Numbered from the stretch's first letter, positions 7,173 to 13,295 are shown. The stretch: DNA of 21,659 nucleotides from Nanobdellota archaeon (GCA_030640565.1 DAOWJD010000009.1:1-21659), one strand, 5' to 3'. The notes: generated from the sequence alone by a model not told the origin. Numbers and translations are program-made.

Positions 7173-7201
7173 CATAGGTATCCTATGGTATTATATAATA
7201 C
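7173..7201. promoter_or_regulatory. Two adjacent palindromes at the transposase promoter
   Basis: CATAGG-TAT-CCTATG (7173-7187) is followed directly by the perfect palindrome GTATTATATAATAC (7188-7201). Both lie just upstream of the minus-strand TATA box, in the divergent region shared with the ribbon-helix-helix gene, which makes them likely operators. Confidence 0.55.
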
Positions 7202-7269
7202 TATAATACTTATAAAGGTTATGTTGATGTAACATATATATTTAAATACTACAATAATCCTATAATACT

Positions 7270-7398
7270 ATGGTCAGAAAAACCACTAGTTTAAAGATTG
7301 ACGAAGACCTTTGGAAAAAGGTCAAGATTAAGTGTATAAAAGAGGGAAAAGAGATTTCAGAATATCTGGAAGGGTTGCTTAAAAAAGACCTGAAATGA
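7270..7398 (+). CDS. Small ribbon-helix-helix (CopG/Arc-like) DNA-binding protein
   Basis: A 42-aa protein. A short beta strand (T-T-S-L-K-I-D) is followed by two helices (E-D-L-W-K-K-V-K-I-K-C-I-K-E-G and E-I-S-E-Y-L-E-G-L-L-K-K-D-L), the whole ribbon-helix-helix fold. Such proteins bind as dimers to short palindromes and typically autoregulate, for example plasmid copy-control proteins and antitoxins. It is divergent from the transposase gene. The TATA box TATTTAAATA (about 7238-7248) is 25 bp before the ATG. Repeated CTATA/TATAG-type sites lie around both promoters and downstream, so it probably represses the transposase and itself. Confidence 0.75.
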   Translation: MVRKTTSLKIDEDLWKKVKIKCIKEGKEISEYLEGLLKKDLK

Positions 7399-7404
7399 CC
7401 TTTC

Positions 7405-7480
7405 CCTATACTATATACCCCAAAGTGTCTTAATAAGGATTTAATATCCTATACTATATACCCTAAATTGTGGTAATAAG
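7405..7480. repeat. Pair of 33-bp direct repeats between convergent genes
   Basis: Units at 7405-7437 and 7448-7480, both starting CCTATACTATATACCC and ending TAATAAG, are spaced by 43 bp. They resemble the TA-rich sites at the ribbon-helix-helix promoter (CCTATAATACTATGG, 7259-7273). They could be operators, iteron-like sites or parts of a convergent terminator. Confidence 0.65.
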
Positions 7481-7482
7481 AA

Positions 7483-7980
7483 TCAGAAAAGTGCTTCGAT
7501 TGTGGTTTTCACAGAATAATCTCCTGATTCTAAAGCCAGAGATAATTCATAACTGGTTCTCAGAGTTGCAATATATTGTGAAGGTAAGGTTAACACTTCT
7601 CCAGTTAATTCTTGAAAATCTGCAAGGCAAGCTGCTCCAATTTCACAAAGGTAATACTCATAAGTTACCTCAATTCCTTCTCCGCTATAAGAAAGCCCAT
7701 TTTCTTCGTAAGAGGTTGTTAGAGAAAGGTCTATTTCGAAGTCTCCATCATTCTGAATAAATTTATTTAAGGTCCCTTCTGTAAATGTTCCTCCAGAAAA
7801 GGCATTTTGGAATATGTAATTATCTCCAAAACCAGAAACAGATATTGGCTGAATTACCTGAAAATTTGCTGTATATTGATTATAATAAGTGATAAGACCC
7901 GCATTGATTCCCCCAAGCATTAAAACCCCTAATAAAAGTATTGTCCAAAACTTCTTCTTATTTACCCTATTTGATAACAT
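7483..7980 (-). CDS. Secreted TasA/SipW-substrate-like protein
   Basis: A 165-aa exported protein. K-K-K-F-W-T-I-L-L-L-G-V-L-M-L-G-G-I-N-A-G-L (8-29) is a signal peptide or anchor, followed by Y-N-Q-Y-T-A-N-F-Q-V, the pattern seen where archaeal TasA/CalY/SipW-type proteins begin. The rest is a Ser/Thr/Gly/Glu-rich beta-sandwich-like domain. The open frame extends upstream to 8097, but the ATG at 7978-7980 fits the TATA box (TTATAAAT, about 8002-8009) and puts the signal at the N-terminus. The 12-bp palindrome AAGATGCATCTT (7988-7999) lies between TATA and start. It is divergent from the winged-helix gene. It could alter the host surface, an unusual transposon cargo. Confidence 0.65.
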   Translation of the reverse strand: MLSNRVNKKKFWTILLLGVLMLGGINAGLITYYNQYTANFQVIQPISVSGFGDNYIFQNAFSGGTFTEGTLNKFIQNDGDFEIDLSLTTSYEENGLSYSGEGIEVTYEYYLCEIGAACLADFQELTGEVLTLPSQYIATLRTSYELSLALESGDYSVKTTIEALF

Positions 7981-7987
7981 CGGTAAT

Positions 7988-7999
7988 AAGATGCATCTT
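7988..7999. promoter_or_regulatory. Palindromic operator of the secreted-protein gene
   Basis: AAGATGCATCTT is a perfect 12-bp palindrome between the TATA box and the start codon of the gene at 7980, a repressor position. Confidence 0.45.
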
Positions 8000-8001
8000 T
8001 T

Positions 8002-8044
8002 ATTTATAAGCATTGCTGTACCGATGTATAATGTTTGATACAGC
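8002..8044 (+). promoter_or_regulatory. Shared TATA element and inverted repeat at the winged-helix gene start
   Basis: TTTATAAG (about 8003-8010) can serve as TATA in both directions. GCTGTA (8015-8020) and TACAGC (8039-8044) form an inverted repeat that brackets the ATG at 8031. Binding there by the encoded winged-helix protein would block its own transcription. Confidence 0.45.
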
Positions 8045-8270
8045 AAAAGACCTGTGTTTAATGAAAGTTTTGAGGATGCTTGAAAAGGAGAGGGCAAGAT
8101 ATTCGGAGATGTTTAGGCAGACTAGGGCAAGCCATGAGACCCTTCAGAACATTCTAAGATATTTATTGGAAAGAAAATTTATTTCTAAGGAGGAGAAAGG
8201 TTATGGGATTTCTGAAGAAGGTAAGAGATTATTAGGAAAATTATTGGAATTAGAAGGGATTCTTAAGTAA
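8031..8270 (+). CDS. Small winged helix-turn-helix regulator
   Basis: A 79-aa cytosolic protein starting M-F-D-T-A-K-D-L-C-L-M-K-V-L-R-M-L-E-K-E. The pattern continues with R-A-S-H-E-T-L-Q-N-I-L-R-Y-L-L-E-R-K-F-I-S-K-E-E-K-G-Y-G-I-S-E-E-G-K-R-L-L, a recognition helix and wing typical of archaeal PadR/MarR-like winged-helix proteins from plasmids and viruses. A longer frame opens at 8013, but ATG 8031 is 25 bp from the TATA box. It diverges from the secreted-protein gene and is the best candidate for its repressor. Confidence 0.7.
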   Translation: MFDTAKDLCLMKVLRMLEKERARYSEMFRQTRASHETLQNILRYLLERKFISKEEKGYGISEEGKRLLGKLLELEGILK

Positions 8271-8319
8271 GCGTTTTCTAAAACATTTTCTAGCTAAAAA
8301 GCGATAGATTTAAATAATG

Positions 8320-8337
8320 AGATATCTATAGATATCT
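8320..8337. promoter_or_regulatory. 18-bp perfect palindrome before the DUF2080 gene
   Basis: AGATATCTATAGATATCT reads the same on both strands and sits between the TATA box (TTTAAATAA, about 8309-8317) and the ATG at 8341. It is a strong candidate operator for autoregulation. Confidence 0.6.
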
Positions 8338-8340
8338 TAT

Positions 8341-8541
8341 ATGGCTAAACCATCGAGGATAAGAGAAATAAAATTTGCAAAAAGATTACTTTTAAAATCC
8401 AAAATACAGGCAGTTTATACGGAAAAGGTTGTCTCTTCTGGAACTTCTGCAAGGATTAATTCTAAATTAGAGTTTTTAGAAAGTGATGCCTTAGTGATAA
8501 TAATTCCTAAAGGAGAGGGGTTGTTATATTCTGTAAAATGA
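8341..8541 (+). CDS. DUF2080-family transposon-encoded protein
   Basis: A 66-aa protein with T-E-K-V-V-S-S-G-T-S-A-R-I-N-S-K-L-E-F-L-E-S-D-A-L-V-I-I-I-P-K-G, the conserved core of the archaeal 'putative transposon-encoded' DUF2080 proteins, which have an AbrB-like beta fold and are found beside transposases. The function is not established; a DNA-binding or transposition-control role is likely. The next gene starts inside its stop codon (ATGA overlap at 8538-8541). The preceding 18-bp palindrome suggests autorepression. Confidence 0.75.
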   Translation: MAKPSRIREIKFAKRLLLKSKIQAVYTEKVVSSGTSARINSKLEFLESDALVIIIPKGEGLLYSVK

Positions 8542-8789
8542 CCTCTAAAATACATTTACAGGCTATCTGGAATATTCGATACAACAAACTTTTCAAAGAC
8601 TTAGATGAATTTAGAAGAGAGTGGGATGATTCTTTAAAGAAGTGTAAATGCAAAAATCCAGAATGTAAACACTACCAAGATATTAAGTGGAGGAGATTTG
8701 GTGTAGACATGCAAGAGATTTTCTTACAGTCCATTATAATGAACGCCTGTTCCTTCAGGGAGATTGCGAATCAATCACAAGCTGATTAA
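8538..8789 (+). pseudogene. Probable truncated transposase, N-terminal zinc and HTH part only
   Basis: An 83-aa protein with a Cys/His cluster (C-K-C-K-N-P-E-C-K-H, residues 36-45), then K-W-R-R-F-G-V-D-M-Q-E-I-F-L-Q-S-I-I-M-N-A-C-S-F-R-E-I-A-N-Q. This layout (zinc site, R-R-F, then helix-turn-helix) resembles the N-terminal part of IS1/IS6-like transposases, and A-C-S-F-R-E-I-A-N-Q parallels G-L-S-Y-R-D-I-S-D-Q of the large transposase here. No catalytic domain follows. The last 35 bp overlap the convergent 334-aa gene, so the catalytic part was probably lost when that segment joined. It could instead be a standalone small regulator. Confidence 0.5.
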
Positions 8790-9759
8790 AATGATTTATT
8801 TCTGGGGCAATTGATTGTAATAAAGGAGTAGGATTAAGAACTCGAGAAATATTCTCTAAATCTGTATTTAATTGTACCATACTAAATGCAGAACAAGGCA
8901 CACTATCTTTTTGATTTGAACTATATTGATTTATGCTTTGAGATAATGTATTACCGGGAACTATCACACAAGATTCGTTTGAGCACTGTGTTGCCGGGAC
9001 CACAGAAAATCCTTTTATTACTTCAAGAATCAGTTGGGGAAGTTCCTGTCTCCCTCTTTTTGTTGTGAATGCGGAAATATCATAACCCATCCAAATATAG
9101 AACAAGGGATTAAGGGAACCAAATTTTGCCTTTTTATTTAATAAAGAGACCCACCTTATAATCCTGTCTTGGGGCCTACCTTGTATAAAGATAAATTTCT
9201 CTATATTATTCTTCGTTGTATTTCTATTCAGGAAGAACACTACTTCATGTCTTTTCTCCAAGGAATCAAGATATAATCGCTTGAAGTCCTGTAGGTTGGT
9301 GTTATGGTCTAAAACATATCTATAATTAGTTCCATATTTATTCTCGAACCAGGAAATTAAATTATTAAATTGCTTGTATAGGTTTTCTTTCATGAATAAT
9401 CTTATTGTCGGCAACCCAATGTCATGTTGTACCTTGCATAGGAGTTTAAATTCAGGAACTTTCAATCTCCGGCTTGTAATTCCTTTAACAGTCATTATGG
9501 AGTATTTCAAAGTCGAAGGATTTTTTCTTATTACTCTTTTTGCCTTAGAAACGAAAGCTTTGTATCTCTTAGGGTCATTTAAATAGTCAAAACTTCCAAG
9601 AAGTATCTCCAAAAAAGGAGTTTTATAATCAGTTGTTGATGAATGGTTCAGGTTGGTGGTTGTTATTGCTTGTCTCGGAGATGTGACCCTATTATTGGGG
9701 GTGGCCTCTATTTCAAGGATTCTTATTCCCTTTATGACGTGTAAATTATGTATTTGCAT
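8755..9759 (-). CDS. Transposon-borne protein of unknown function (334 aa)
   Basis: No family recognised. Residues about 45-255 look like a compact alpha/beta domain: L-G-S-F-D-Y-L, Y-S-I-M-T-V-K-G, Y-R-Y-V-L-D-H-N-T-N-L-Q-D-F-K-R, E-V-V-F-F-L-N-R-N-T-T-K-N-N, F-I-F-I-Q-G-R-P-Q-D-R-I-I-R-W-V and L-F-Y-I-W-M-G-Y-D-I-S-A-F alternate strands and helices. That could be barrel-like, but this is a guess. The last ~80 residues are Ser/Asn/Gln-rich and probably flexible. No membrane segment. It starts 3 bp after the stop of the 72-aa membrane gene, so they form an operon, perhaps a membrane-recruited complex. It is the largest cargo gene. Confidence 0.7.
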   Translation of the reverse strand: MQIHNLHVIKGIRILEIEATPNNRVTSPRQAITTTNLNHSSTTDYKTPFLEILLGSFDYLNDPKRYKAFVSKAKRVIRKNPSTLKYSIMTVKGITSRRLKVPEFKLLCKVQHDIGLPTIRLFMKENLYKQFNNLISWFENKYGTNYRYVLDHNTNLQDFKRLYLDSLEKRHEVVFFLNRNTTKNNIEKFIFIQGRPQDRIIRWVSLLNKKAKFGSLNPLFYIWMGYDISAFTTKRGRQELPQLILEVIKGFSVVPATQCSNESCVIVPGNTLSQSINQYSSNQKDSVPCSAFSMVQLNTDLENISRVLNPTPLLQSIAPEINHFNQLVIDSQSP

Positions 9760-9762
9760 CCT

Positions 9763-9981
9763 TTATCCCTCTTTCGTTAAGGCTTGGATTAAAATTACTG
9801 CACCAATCCCAATGATTATCCCCATAGTTAATTTTTCAAAATCTTTTATCTCGTTTTGAACCACTTGCTTAATACGCGTGTCTAAACTATTTATCCCGTT
9901 CATAGCAAGTAGCTGTCTCGCTTCTTTTACTTTTTTAAATTCCTGTTCGGGAATTTTGATTGTTTTCATCTCGGTAACCAT
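9763..9981 (-). CDS. Small tail-anchored membrane protein of the transposon
   Basis: A 72-aa protein. The N-terminal half is charged and helical (I-K-I-P-E-Q-E-F-K-K-V-K-E-A-R-Q-L-L-A-M-N-G) and the C-terminus is one membrane span (M-G-I-I-I-G-I-G-A-V-I-L-I-Q-A-L), so the bulk probably faces the cytoplasm. An internal ATG at 9967-9969 is a possible alternative start. Upstream GTATATAC and ATTTAAGG on the minus strand could serve as operator and TATA. It is co-transcribed with the 334-aa gene. Confidence 0.6.
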   Translation of the reverse strand: MVTEMKTIKIPEQEFKKVKEARQLLAMNGINSLDTRIKQVVQNEIKDFEKLTMGIIIGIGAVILIQALTKEG

Positions 9982-10106
9982 TTTTACACTTTAGAGAGTA
10001 TATACTACCTTAAATAACTTTCGGTTTTATTGTGTTGCCAGAAAAAAGTTGTTTCCAAGACAAGGAGAACAAAAATCTATAAAAAGTCCGGATTACAAAA
10101 GGATTT

Positions 10107-10247
10107 ATGGCAATAAAAAAATTTGTTTATGGCTGTGACCCTAAAAAAGACAAGAGCTGTAAGTGTGAGAGGGTTCACACAAATGGGCACAAAAATGGGA
10201 TTCCTTATAGGGAAGACAAACTTGTTTGTAAAAAGAAAGTGAATTAA
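10107..10247 (+). CDS. 46-aa Cys/His-rich protein, possible zinc-binding
   Basis: The frame runs M-A-I-K-K-F-V-Y-G-C...K-V-N. Cys at 10, 18, 20 and 41 with His at 24 and 28 give a C-x7-C-x-C-x3-H-x3-H...C array that could hold one zinc ion. TATA-like TCTATAAAAAG (10077-10087) is about 25 bp before the ATG, and AAAAGGA precedes the start. It ends 38 bp inside the right transposon end. It resembles tiny zinc proteins of archaeal plasmids and viruses. The opposite-strand frame here is a shadow. Confidence 0.55.
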   Translation: MAIKKFVYGCDPKKDKSCKCERVHTNGHKNGIPYREDKLVCKKKVN

Positions 10248-10284
10248 AGAAGGATGAGTCCCGTTATGCGACACCAATAGTCAC

Positions 10285-10306
10285 GTCCCTAATTTGCGAC
10301 AGTCTG
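10285..10306 (-). repeat. Right terminal inverted repeat of the transposon
   Basis: Reverse complement of the left end, with 12 outer bp perfect and 19 of 22 overall. A second TGCGACA lies 28 bp inward (10267-10273), matching a subterminal TGTCGC on the left side. Confidence 0.9.
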
Positions 10307-10315
10307 TTGGTGACC
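10307..10315. repeat. Target-site duplication, right copy
   Basis: TTGGTGACC, identical to 5254-5262. CCATGCCGAG follows (10314-10323), a piece of the family 1 repeat. Confidence 0.9.
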
Positions 10316-10329
10316 ATGCCGAGTACTTA

Positions 10330-10378
10330 TTAGGTGACCACGTTTCTTAAATTTGTAGTCACCTAAATCTCTTTTTTA
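10330..10378. terminator. Hairpin with perfect 9-bp stem and T-run
   Basis: TTAGGTGAC (10330-10338) pairs with GTCACCTAA (10358-10366) and is followed by a T6 run at 10373-10378. It separates the transposon flank from the convergent 171-aa gene. It could be a terminator for + strand transcripts or a repeat palindrome. Confidence 0.45.
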
Positions 10379-10381
10379 GAA

Positions 10382-10897
10382 TTATTCAGATTTATCTATG
10401 TTGTATAATATATCAATGATTGTTTTTGGATTAAAACCCTTATAAAATACAATATCCCTTTTACTATCTCCATCAACATCTTTAACTTCTAAAGATAAAC
10501 TGCTTTTTGGATTAACTTTCATAAATCCACCATCAGGTGCCGATATTATGTCATAAGTCTTATATAGTTCAGGATTAACTTTAGTAAATCCTCCTTTTAT
10601 AGGCTTTACATTTTTCATCTTAACAAGATTTCCTGTAGGAGATTTTCTAGGTATTATGGTCCCTTTTCTAGTTAAATAAATATCATTTCCATCAACATAT
10701 TTAAGTTGATAAGGACCTTTTGGAGAATCTTTTATTGGTTCTATTAAAAGTGCATCAAGAACTCTATCTCCATTAAGATCCCCTCTATATACAGGTTCAA
10801 TTGGCCTTGAACTCTCACCAAGACAAAACCATGCCACAATTCCTGCAGATACTAAAGTATAAGCAACCCAGCCTAACTTATCTTTTATGTTTTTCAT
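10382..10897 (-). CDS. Membrane-anchored protein with two calcium-binding (FG-GAP/dockerin-like) loops
   Basis: A 171-aa protein. Residues 9-27 are a membrane anchor or signal (W-V-A-Y-T-L-V-S-A-G-I-V-A-W-F-C-L). The outside part has D40-L-N42-G-D44-R-V-L-D48 near its start and D140-V-D142-G-D144-S-K-R-D148 near its end, both classic D-x-D/N-G-D-x-x-x-D calcium loops as in VCBS/FG-GAP repeats. An internal repeat, G-G-F-T-K-V-N-P (102-109) and G-G-F-M-K-V-N-P (123-130), suggests duplication. Function unknown; surface role likely. Compare the smaller 102-aa protein at 4025-4333. Confidence 0.65.
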   Translation of the reverse strand: MKNIKDKLGWVAYTLVSAGIVAWFCLGESSRPIEPVYRGDLNGDRVLDALLIEPIKDSPKGPYQLKYVDGNDIYLTRKGTIIPRKSPTGNLVKMKNVKPIKGGFTKVNPELYKTYDIISAPDGGFMKVNPKSSLSLEVKDVDGDSKRDIVFYKGFNPKTIIDILYNIDKSE

Positions 10898-11012
10898 TTT
10901 ATTATTCCATGTACTTAATTAATATTTAGAGCGATTTTATCAATATAAAATTTGTTATACATTTCTTTGTATTTATAGTAAAATTTATAAAGAATAGGGA
11001 ATTTAAACAAAT

Positions 11013-11984
11013 ATGAATGATTTAGATTTGTTAGACAAGAAAATAATCTTAGAATTAGATAAAAACTCAAGAATAACTAGTTTAAGATTGGCTAAGAAAC
11101 TATCAACATCTCAACAAGTAATTTCATATAGAATAAACCGTCTTTTAGAAAAAGGGGTAATAAAAGCATTTGTGACTTCTTTTTCAACAAAAGCATTAGA
11201 AATCCCAGTTATAGCTAAGTTATATATTCAATTTAAAGGATTAAATGAAATATCTGAAAAAAGTATTTTTCTATATTTAAAGAACCACAAGAAAGTGAAT
11301 TGGATTGCAAAGACCCTAGGGGATTATGATTTATTTATAGCAGTAATGGTCAAAGATCTTGAAGAATTTAGCATGTTTAAGGACTCTTTTTTTTATAAAT
11401 ATGGTAAGTACATAAATGAATATGAAGTTTCATTTATTCAAAAAGCATATACTCTCCCAAGAAATTATCTAATTGATAAATCAAATGATCCTCTAAAACC
11501 AGCAAAGATTCATGGAGAAGTTATTAAAATAAAAGATATTGATAAAAGAATATTAAAAGAAATTTCGAATAATTCTAGAAAAAATGTTGTGGATATTGCA
11601 CAAAAATTAAAAATAAATGTAAAAACAATCATGGCAAAAATAAAAGAATTTGAGAAAAAAGGGATTATTCAAGGATATAGAATTAACTTAGACATAAAAA
11701 AAATTTCTATGAAATATTATAAAGTTTTTATTAAATTAGGAGCTTATAATAAAGATAAGCTAGAAGAATTAAGAAAATATTGTTTAAATCTAAAATACTT
11801 AATTCATTTTATAGAAAACATTGGAAAGTATGAAATTGAATTAGAAATGGAAATTCCTGATTCTAAAGAATTATATGAATTAATAAAAAACATGAGAAAT
11901 GTTTATTCAGGATTAATAGAAGAAATAAAAACTGTGGAAGTAATAGATGAAGTAAAACTTTCTTGGTTACCAGATGATTTCTAA
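11013..11984 (+). CDS. Double Lrp/AsnC-type transcriptional regulator
   Basis: A 323-aa regulator made of two Lrp/AsnC units in tandem. Unit 1 (about 1-150) has D-L-L-D-K-K-I-I-L-E-L-D-K-N-S-R-I-T...S-Q-Q-V-I-S-Y-R-I-N-R-L-L-E-K-G-V-I, then an effector domain with T-L-G-D-Y-D-L-F-I-A. Unit 2 (about 172-320) begins I-K-D-I-D-K-R-I-L-K-E-I-S-N-N-S-R-K-N-V-V-D-I-A and has N-I-G-K-Y-E-I-E-L-E-M-E. Lrp proteins bind DNA as dimers and sense amino acids; a fused pair could act as an intramolecular dimer. TTTATAAAG (10984-10992) is about 25 bp before the ATG. It stands alone, with a family 1 repeat right after the stop. Confidence 0.85.
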   Translation: MNDLDLLDKKIILELDKNSRITSLRLAKKLSTSQQVISYRINRLLEKGVIKAFVTSFSTKALEIPVIAKLYIQFKGLNEISEKSIFLYLKNHKKVNWIAKTLGDYDLFIAVMVKDLEEFSMFKDSFFYKYGKYINEYEVSFIQKAYTLPRNYLIDKSNDPLKPAKIHGEVIKIKDIDKRILKEISNNSRKNVVDIAQKLKINVKTIMAKIKEFEKKGIIQGYRINLDIKKISMKYYKVFIKLGAYNKDKLEELRKYCLNLKYLIHFIENIGKYEIELEMEIPDSKELYELIKNMRNVYSGLIEEIKTVEVIDEVKLSWLPDDF

Positions 11985-11986
11985 GA

Positions 11987-12041
11987 AATAACTTCCAGAA
12001 AGGGTTTTTAAGGGGTTTTGGGGGGGTTTTGGATAGGGGGT
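11987..12041 (+). repeat. Family 1 dispersed repeat, copy 5, strongly G-rich
   Basis: AATAACTTC + CAGAAAGGGTTTTTAAGGGG, then TTTT-GGGGGGG-TTTTGGATA-GGGGG (12016-12040). Five G-runs of 2-7 bases meet the usual G-quadruplex pattern on the + strand. It lies between the convergent Lrp and TrmB genes. Confidence 0.8.
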
Positions 12042-12054
12042 TGAGTGTATGGTT

Positions 12055-12789
12055 CTAAGCCCTTGCTTTATCCCAAGATTCTGTGAAGAAACTTCTATAC
12101 TGTTGATAGATTTGTTCTGAAGTTATTTCAATTGCTGTCGGCCTTTCACCCCAGACTAAGTTGATTATCTTGCCCTTGATTATGATTACCCCCAAAGGAG
12201 TTTCATTTCTTGCAAATTTTATTTTAATATTTTTATTACCTTCAAATGCTTTCTTAATAAATTTCTTAGTGGAAATATGTCCTAATAATTTATCATCTAT
12301 TTTCTTTTTTTCTAATTTTTGATGGAAATTTCTTAAAAATAAAGAAGCAGTGAGAGAATAATATTCATCTTTAAAAGAAAAAGCCCAGTATGAATCTCCT
12401 TTTTTAAATTCGTCCGCAATTCTGTTGAACATTGCTTTAAATGTTTTAAATCCTTCATGCACTATTGCTATTTGTTTTGATTTTGAACGGTTTTGCTTTA
12501 ATTCTAGTTCTCCTAAGATGTTTTTGAATCTTCTTTTTTTATCCTCAATTATATTAATGATTTCCTTAGGGTCTGATGCTTGAAAATATTTGGTCTTAGA
12601 TTTTAAGATATAGCTAACAAGCCCCTTTTCTATTAATTTTTCAAGTGTTTCATAAATCTTGGATTGTTGGAGTTTTGTTTTTGCAGCTATGGGCCCGGTT
12701 GTTGTTAGGCCTAATTCAAGTAGCCCTATATAAACTTTAATTTCACGTTCTGTAAAGCCTAATTCTTTGAATATATCTGTTTCTATCAT
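12055..12789 (-). CDS. TrmB-family transcriptional regulator (second paralogue)
   Basis: A 244-aa regulator with the same plan as the gene at 4425. The N-terminal winged helix is F-K-E-L-G-F-T-E-R-E-I-K-V-Y-I-G-L-L-E-L-G...S-K-I-Y-E-T-L-E-K-L-I-E-K-G-L-V-S-Y-I and K-T-K-Y-F-Q-A-S-D-P, followed by a coiled linker and a C-terminal effector domain ending F-F-T-E-S-W-D-K. V-S-Y-I-x-K-x-K-T-K-Y-F-Q-A is nearly identical in both, so they are close paralogues. Their promoters share GAAACATTTWTATAKCAA, which suggests a common regulator or mutual control. It diverges from the 136-aa gene. Confidence 0.85.
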   Translation of the reverse strand: MIETDIFKELGFTEREIKVYIGLLELGLTTTGPIAAKTKLQQSKIYETLEKLIEKGLVSYILKSKTKYFQASDPKEIINIIEDKKRRFKNILGELELKQNRSKSKQIAIVHEGFKTFKAMFNRIADEFKKGDSYWAFSFKDEYYSLTASLFLRNFHQKLEKKKIDDKLLGHISTKKFIKKAFEGNKNIKIKFARNETPLGVIIIKGKIINLVWGERPTAIEITSEQIYQQYRSFFTESWDKARA

Positions 12790-12884
12790 TTAGATAAGGC
12801 GAAAATTTGATATATAAATGTTTCTAATTTATACTCCCAATAGGGGTAAATAATACTAATATAGAGTTATTTTTATCCTTTGAC

Positions 12885-13295
12885 ATGGAAAAAAGTAAAA
12901 GAAAAAAATCGCTGAAAAAGGTAGTCTTAGGGGCTACTTTAGCTACAGGACTTTTAAGTGGTTTAATCTTTAATCAGCAAATAGATGAAGCGATTGATGT
13001 TGCGCAATATTACCATTATTTCAGAAAATATATTCCTTCTGAAGTACCATTTGCTCTTGATCATCACATACACCAAAAAATCCTCAAGGAATGTGGTATT
13101 AGGAATGAATTTGGTGAGAAAGTTTATATTAATCCATTCAATGACCCTGGCGACGAGATTTTTTTTAAAAATCTAGGCTTTACAGAAGCATATGAATGTC
13201 GAAACTGTGTTGAAGAACAATACAGGAGAATACAAAAAGCGGCGAGAATTTGGCAGAGACGAGATTATCAAAGGTGGAAATCTACCAAGAAATAA
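12885..13295 (+). CDS. Small membrane-anchored protein of unknown function
   Basis: A 136-aa protein. A lysine-rich start (M-E-K-S-K-R-K-K-S-L-K-K) is followed by one hydrophobic segment (V-V-L-G-A-T-L-A-T-G-L-L-S-G-L-I-F, 13-29), so it is a signal anchor with the remainder outside. The outer part has C70, C100 and C103 (Y-E-C-R-N-C) and many His, Tyr and Arg residues, perhaps a metal or disulphide site. No family recognised. Its stop codon is itself part of the following family 1 repeat (AAATAACCTCC). Confidence 0.65.
   Translation: MEKSKRKKSLKKVVLGATLATGLLSGLIFNQQIDEAIDVAQYYHYFRKYIPSEVPFALDHHIHQKILKECGIRNEFGEKVYINPFNDPGDEIFFKNLGFTEAYECRNCVEEQYRRIQKAARIWQRRDYQRWKSTKK

Larger units (their letters stand above)
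5263..10306. mobile_element. Complete 5044-bp transposon with terminal inverted repeats and 9-bp target duplication
   Basis: Both ends are defined by sequence. The left end starts CAGACTGTCGCA, the right end finishes TGCGACAGTCTG (its exact reverse complement), and the nine bases outside each end are identical (TTGGTGACC). Inside are a DDE transposase with two downstream genes, a ribbon-helix-helix gene, a secreted protein, a winged-helix gene, a DUF2080/transposase-fragment pair, an unknown two-gene operon and a small Cys-rich gene. Only a few kilobases are cargo-sized for an IS; the element looks like a passenger-carrying transposon rather than a plain insertion sequence. The precise duplication and near-perfect ends suggest a fairly recent insertion. 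Confidence 0.9.

Noticed and set aside
7405..7480. Possible mini CRISPR array (two 33-bp repeats with a 10-bp spacer)
   Set aside because: Only two units, a spacer of just 10 bp, no cas genes, and the sequence resembles the operator sites at the neighbouring promoter.
10077..10277. Minus-strand open frame of 66 codons
   Set aside because: It is antisense to a better + strand frame (10107-10247) that has a TATA box at the right distance and a Cys/His pattern.
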